64,000 nucleotides of DNA from CAXBCP01 sp047638395 (GTDB lineage: Bacteria > Pseudomonadota > Alphaproteobacteria > MPNO01 > UBA830): assembly GCA_047638395.1 (NCBI GenBank), contig JBLIMV010000025.1, positions 16,514-80,513 of the forward strand, given 5' to 3'. A program made the position numbers and the translations under genes. The notes under the pieces were generated by a model, which saw nothing but the letters and a program-made list of their open reading frames with translations, made no database searches and had not been told where the DNA came from. Of the stretch, positions 60,432-64,000 are shown one piece after another. Numbering within the stretch: the first letter of the stretch is position 1; each line of letters opens with the position of its first letter.

Positions 60432-61958
60432 ATGGTTTCCCGCGTTCACACCGTCGCCTTCAGTGGCATCGACGTGCTCGATATCGACTGCCAGGTGCAG
60501 GTCTCGTCGGGCATGGTCGCGTTCAGCATCGTCGGTCTGCCGGACAAGGCGGTCGCAGAATCGCGCGAACGGGTGCGTGCGGCCCTGGTCGCCATGGGGC
60601 TGGCCCTGCCGCCGCGGCGCATCACGGTCAATCTGGCGCCGGCCGACGTGCTGAAAGAAGGCTCTCATTTCGATCTGCCGATCGCGGTTGCTGTGCTCAT
60701 GGCGATGGATGTGCTGCCGAACGATGCATTTGATGCCCATACCGTCCTTGGCGAGCTCGCGCTCGATGGGGCGATCACCCGGGTCACCGGCGTATTGCCC
60801 GCCGCCATCGGCGCGAACGCCGCCGGGCGCGGCATCGTGTGTCCCGCCGAACAGGGAGGCGAGGCGGCCTGGGCCGGCGATATTGACGTGCTGGCCCCGG
60901 CCTCGCTGCTGTCGCTGGTGAACCATGTCAAAGGCACCCAGGTGCTGACCCGCCCCGAACCGGTTCTCGCGGTGGATGATACACCGATCCCCGACCTGCG
61001 CGACGTGAAGGGTCAGGAAAGTGCGAAGCGCGCCTTGGAGATCGCGGCGGCCGGTGGCCATAACCTGCTGATGATGGGACCGCCCGGGTCCGGCAAATCG
61101 ATGCTGGCGGCCCGCCTGCCCGGCCTGTTGCCGCCGCTGACCCCGGCGGAGGCGCTTGAAGCATCCATGATCCATTCGGTGGCCGGGCAATTGGATGGCG
61201 GCCGGCTGCTGATGCGGCGCGCGTTTCGCGACCCGCATCATTCGGCGACATTGCCGGCGCTGATCGGCGGTGGCCTGCGCGCCCGGCCCGGCGAAGCGTC
61301 GCTCGCCCATAACGGCGTGCTGTTTCTCGATGAGCTCCCGGAATTCGACCGCCGCACCCTCGAAGCTTTGCGCCAGCCGCTCGAATCCGGGCGTGCCGTG
61401 GTCGCCCGGGCCAATGCGCATGTTACCTACCCGGCGCGGTTCCAGCTGGTCGCGGCGATGAACCCCTGCAAATGCGGCTACCTTGATGATCCGGCACTTG
61501 CCTGTGCCCGGGTGCCGCGCTGCGCCGCCGATTACCAGTCCAAAATCTCGGGCCCGCTTTTCGACCGCATCGATCTGCATGTCGATGTGCCCGCGGTCAA
61601 ACCCGCTGATCTCGCACTTCCCGCCCCGGCAGAGGGCACGGCCGACATCGCCGCCCGGGTCGCCGCCGCGCGGTCCGTGCAGGCCGACCGCTTTGCCAAC
61701 CGGCCCGATGCGGCAGCCCACGGGGTGAGCGTCAACGCCCATGCCGACGGCGAATTGCTGGACGAAATTGCCACGCCGGATGCGGAGGGCACGGCGCTGC
61801 TGACCGCCGCCGCCGAGCGCCTGCACCTGTCCGCCCGCGGCTGGCACCGCATCCGCCGCGTGGCGCGCACGATTGCCGATCTGGATGGGGCCGATACCGT
61901 GCGCCGCGTGCATATCGCCGAGGCGCTGGGGTATCGGCGCATCGCGCCGGGGCGGTAG
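60432..61958 (+). CDS. comM: ComM/YifB Mg-chelatase-like AAA ATPase
   Basis: Product of 508 residues. ComM is a hexameric branch-migration helicase used in natural transformation and recombination. Seen: N-terminal VSRVHTVAFSGID, VGLPDKAVAESRERVRAAL, Walker A GPPGSGKS (about 215), Walker B GVLFLDELPEF, the zinc-finger Cys residues in NPCKCGYLDDPALACARVPRC, and the C-terminal helical domain. A GAGGAG site precedes an in-frame ATG at 60330, giving a 34-residue non-conserved extension; the family start at 60432 is preferred. A LexA box lies upstream. Confidence 0.93.
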   Translation: MVSRVHTVAFSGIDVLDIDCQVQVSSGMVAFSIVGLPDKAVAESRERVRAALVAMGLALPPRRITVNLAPADVLKEGSHFDLPIAVAVLMAMDVLPNDAFDAHTVLGELALDGAITRVTGVLPAAIGANAAGRGIVCPAEQGGEAAWAGDIDVLAPASLLSLVNHVKGTQVLTRPEPVLAVDDTPIPDLRDVKGQESAKRALEIAAAGGHNLLMMGPPGSGKSMLAARLPGLLPPLTPAEALEASMIHSVAGQLDGGRLLMRRAFRDPHHSATLPALIGGGLRARPGEASLAHNGVLFLDELPEFDRRTLEALRQPLESGRAVVARANAHVTYPARFQLVAAMNPCKCGYLDDPALACARVPRCAADYQSKISGPLFDRIDLHVDVPAVKPADLALPAPAEGTADIAARVAAARSVQADRFANRPDAAAHGVSVNAHADGELLDEIATPDAEGTALLTAAAERLHLSARGWHRIRRVARTIADLDGADTVRRVHIAEALGYRRIAPGR

Positions 61959-62023
61959 ATGGCATTCTCCCTATTGTGGAAATCCGATATCATCGCTGAA
62001 ATTATCAGCGCTAAAGGAGCCTC

Positions 62024-62413
62024 ATGTTTCCCATCGAACGCATTCCCGGCACATTTCCCACCCGGTCCTGGGGCTCGGCCTATCGTGACCTGGTCTGGGC
62101 CCTTGGCATGTCGGACGACTTCACACTCGATTTTGGCGGCCAGGCGCGGCGTGCCATTGCGGCGCTGGATACCGGGCTGGCGCAGGTCGGCACCGACAAG
62201 ACGCGGCTGATTTCGGTCCAGGTCTATCTTGAAGACGTTATCGCCCAGAAAAAAGAGTTCGACGATTTGTGGACCGCCTGGATCGGCATGAACCCGGAAC
62301 ACTGGCCGATGCGGTCCTGCGTGCAGGTGACGTTTACGGGCGGCAACCGGATCGAGCTGCTCGCTGTCGCGGTGCGTGATGAGCCGGTGATGGAGACCGA
62401 CGACCGGGAATAG
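62024..62413 (+). CDS. RidA/YjgF-family protein
   Basis: Product of 129 residues. The YjgF/RidA fold pattern is seen: GGQARRAIAALDTGLAQVGTDKTRLISVQVYLEDV, WTAWIG, MRSCVQVTFTGGNRIELLAVAV. The substrate-binding Arg (MRSC) of RidA is kept. RidA deaminates reactive enamines from PLP enzymes. AAAGGAGCCTC precedes the ATG. It ends nine bases from the convergent HIT gene. Confidence 0.88.
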   Translation: MFPIERIPGTFPTRSWGSAYRDLVWALGMSDDFTLDFGGQARRAIAALDTGLAQVGTDKTRLISVQVYLEDVIAQKKEFDDLWTAWIGMNPEHWPMRSCVQVTFTGGNRIELLAVAVRDEPVMETDDRE

Positions 62414-62422
62414 ACAGCTCGT

Positions 62423-62830
62423 TTAGTCGCCGCCTTCTTTCCGCACGTAATCCGTGTCGGGCGGCAGGTCGCCGCCTTCGAGCATCGGCCCCAGCGGTTG
62501 GCCCGCCAGAATATGCGTGTGCAGATGCGGCACTTCCTGGTGCGAATCGTGGCCGTGGTTGGCAAGCGTGCGATAGCCGGTTTTGTCGATACCGAGTGCG
62601 CGGGCGGTGTCGCCGATGGCGGCGACGTAATCGGCGCGTTCCTCGGGCGAGGCATTGGCGGAAAAATCATCCCACGACACATATCCGCCCTTCGGGATCA
62701 CCAGCACATGCACTGCGGCCTGCGGGTTGATGTCTTGAAAGGACAGCGAATGCGCGGTCTCATGCACCCTGGTGCAGGGCACTTCACCGCGGAGGATTTT
62801 GGCAAAGATGTTCTGGTCGTCGTAGCTCAT
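62423..62830 (-). CDS. HIT-family nucleotide hydrolase (HinT-like)
   Basis: Product of 135 residues with the histidine triad VPHLHTHILAG (H-x-H-x-H; middle His nucleophile), IFAKILRGEVPCTRVHE at the start and VLVIPKGGYVSW. HinT-type enzymes cleave nucleoside phosphoramidates. It starts five bases after the hisE stop, an arrangement common in alphaproteobacteria. Confidence 0.92.
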   Translation of the reverse strand: MSYDDQNIFAKILRGEVPCTRVHETAHSLSFQDINPQAAVHVLVIPKGGYVSWDDFSANASPEERADYVAAIGDTARALGIDKTGYRTLANHGHDSHQEVPHLHTHILAGQPLGPMLEGGDLPPDTDYVRKEGGD

Positions 62831-62835
62831 GATGT

Positions 62836-63177
62836 TCAACCCTGCTTTTTCCGGGACGCTTTTTCGGCAATACCCGATATCCCCTCGCGGCGTTCCAGCT
62901 CGGCGAGCACCTCTGCCGGGTCGATGCCGGCATCGGCCCACAGCACCAGCAGGTGATAGATCAGGTCGGCGCTTTCACCGATCGTGCCGTCGCGGTCCCT
63001 GGTGACCGCAGCGATAACGGTTTCCACCGCTTCCTCGCCCAGTTTCTGTGCGATCTTGTCGGTGCCGCGTGCGAACAGCTTTGCCGTGTAGGACTCGGAT
63101 GCGTCGCCGCCCTTGCGGCTGGCAATCGTGTCGAACAGGCGCGCGATCACCGCGTCGGTATTTTCTGGTTCACTCAT
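62836..63177 (-). CDS. hisE: Phosphoribosyl-ATP pyrophosphatase
   Basis: Product of 113 residues. HisE hydrolyses phosphoribosyl-ATP in the second step of histidine synthesis. The MazG-like helical fold has SYTAKLFARGTDKIAQKLGEEAVETVIAA (metal-binding Glu residues) and ESADLIYHLLVLWADAGI. First gene of the hisE-hit pair. Confidence 0.94.
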   Translation of the reverse strand: MSEPENTDAVIARLFDTIASRKGGDASESYTAKLFARGTDKIAQKLGEEAVETVIAAVTRDRDGTIGESADLIYHLLVLWADAGIDPAEVLAELERREGISGIAEKASRKKQG

Positions 63178-63234
63178 GGTCCCGCGATATCAGATTGCCG
63201 GGCTTCTGTCATCTGAACAGTTTTAGCCGAACGG

Positions 63235-64000
63235 TCAGGCGCCCTTCATCAGCCCGTTCAGATCCGCATGGGACATCACACCGTCGGCGAAGCCGAACGT
63301 GCCTGAATCACGCAGCTCATTGGCTGCCTGTTCCAGCGTGTGGTAGGTCGCGCGCGCCATGATCGCGCCGACGGTCACCCGCCGCACGCCGATCTCGGCC
63401 AGCACATCGACGGGTGGTGATTTCGCGCCGCCCATAACGTTCAGCGGCGCGTCGATATCTGCGGCGAGCCGGGCGATTAGATCGCGGTCGGCGGGGCCGG
63501 GCACGAAGATGCAGTCGGCGCCGGCGGCCTTAAACGCTTCGGCGCGGCGCAGGGTGTCGTCATGAACGTTGGTTCCCGAACCATCCCCCGTCCCACTGTG
63601 CCAATAGGCGTCGGTCCGCGCGTTCAGCACAAACGGAATACCGGTGGCGTCCGCCGCTGCCCGTGCCGCAGCGATTCGCTCGACCGCAAGGTTGAAATCG
63701 AACAATGTTTTTGGCTGGCGGTGATCGGTGTCCTCGATATTGATACCGACCGCGCCCGCCGCGATGGTTCTGGTGACCGTGTCGGCGATCTGTTCGGGCG
63801 CGATGCCGTAGCCCGATTCCATATCTGCCGACAGTGCGACATCCATCTCCGCGCCGATCCGGTCTGCCATTCGTTTGACGTCGCTTAACATCTCGTCGAG
63901 CGGCATGACCTCGCCGACCGGATAGCCGCCGGTATAGCCGACACCGGCGCTGGTCGTGGCGATGGCCTTGAAACCCGCGCGTGCCAGCAAAAGGGCGCTG
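63235..64000 (-). CDS. Isocitrate lyase / PEP mutase family protein, cut by window edge
   Basis: About 255 residues are present; the frame stays open to base 64000, so the N-terminus (roughly 25-30 residues by comparison with the family) is missing. Seen: RAGFKAIATTSAGVGYTGGYPVGE, SADMESGYG (metal-binding Asp/Glu), INIEDTDH, LNARTDAYW and MGGAKSPPVDVLAEIGVRRVTVG. These enzymes cleave or isomerise C-C or C-P bonds next to a carboxylate; the KKCGH catalytic loop of isocitrate lyase is absent, so it is a mutase/hydrolase-like lyase. Substrate unknown. Confidence 0.85.
   Translation of the reverse strand, partial: SALLLARAGFKAIATTSAGVGYTGGYPVGEVMPLDEMLSDVKRMADRIGAEMDVALSADMESGYGIAPEQIADTVTRTIAAGAVGINIEDTDHRQPKTLFDFNLAVERIAAARAAADATGIPFVLNARTDAYWHSGTGDGSGTNVHDDTLRRAEAFKAAGADCIFVPGPADRDLIARLAADIDAPLNVMGGAKSPPVDVLAEIGVRRVTVGAIMARATYHTLEQAANELRDSGTFGFADGVMSHADLNGLMKGA

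Noticed and set aside
60315..61913. 532-codon open frame antisense to comM
   Set aside because: It lies wholly over comM, whose AAA motifs are complete, and its translation is a His/Arg/Gly-rich mirror typical of high-GC antisense frames.

Overview
The window is one 64 kb piece of a bacterial chromosome, roughly 60% G+C by eye and densely coded. It comes from an alphaproteobacterium, most likely Rhodospirillales-like. The evidence is gene order: secB / dnaQ-coaE-aroE-maf-ppsR, then a gap, then hemE-hemH-hemJ is the arrangement that flanks the replication origin in alphaproteobacteria such as Caulobacter. An alphaproteobacterial-type LexA box (GTTC-N7-GTTC), DUF1127, a short DUF4167-like protein and dispersed TGTCATCCCGG hairpin repeats agree with this. 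No rRNA, tRNA, CRISPR array, transposase or phage gene was seen.

Layout. 0-9.9 kb: accessory metabolism and secreted proteins (a PEP-CTERM-like protein, a Cys-repeat exported protein, MarR regulator with a divergent MBL-fold hydrolase, a second MBL hydrolase, FAD monooxygenase, thioredoxin-domain YyaL protein). 9.9-20.8 kb: dapB with a duplicated 3' end, two anchored secreted proteins, an Ada-like alkylation regulator with a hidden DUF1127 gene, nth, secB, and the dnaQ-coaE-aroE-maf-ppsR operon. 20.76-21.18 kb: probable oriC with a facing pair of DnaA boxes and a DnaA-box/GC-rich/DnaA-trio unwinding module. 21.2-29.8 kb: hemE-hemH-hemJ, then an inserted block (TauD-type dioxygenase, FAH-family hydrolase, GntR regulator with CCAAT/ATTGG operators, S-formylglutathione hydrolase), then rho with a strong terminator. 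29.8-36.4 kb: quinone oxidoreductase, dienelactone hydrolase, ogt, ceramidase-like protein, GST, and a large exported protein joining a zinc-dependent phospholipase C-like domain to two DM9/DUF3421 repeats. 36.5-48.5 kb: dnaK-dnaJ, DUF1848, VOC, egtB, grpE, hrcA, and divergent rph-rdgB-hemW. 48.5-64 kb: the lpoA-like / rsmI / yraN / BON-lipoprotein cluster known from many proteobacteria, SirB1-like protein, sterol desaturase, gshB, a MetE-like protein, a PACE-type membrane protein, GST, two more surface-anchored proteins, LexA-box-linked comM, RidA, HIT protein, hisE and a lyase cut by the right edge.

How the genes fit together. Three haem genes (hemE, hemH, hemJ) plus hemW form a haem module. 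dnaK, dnaJ, grpE, hrcA and secB form a chaperone/export module near the origin. Glutathione chemistry recurs (gshB, S-formylglutathione hydrolase, two GSTs), alongside a sulfoxide-synthase egtB. DNA repair is represented by nth, two alkyl-transfer proteins, rdgB, maf and LexA-box comM. Six exported proteins carry C-terminal anchor tails; only one has the classic PEP motif, so surface sorting by an exosortase-like system encoded elsewhere is inferred.
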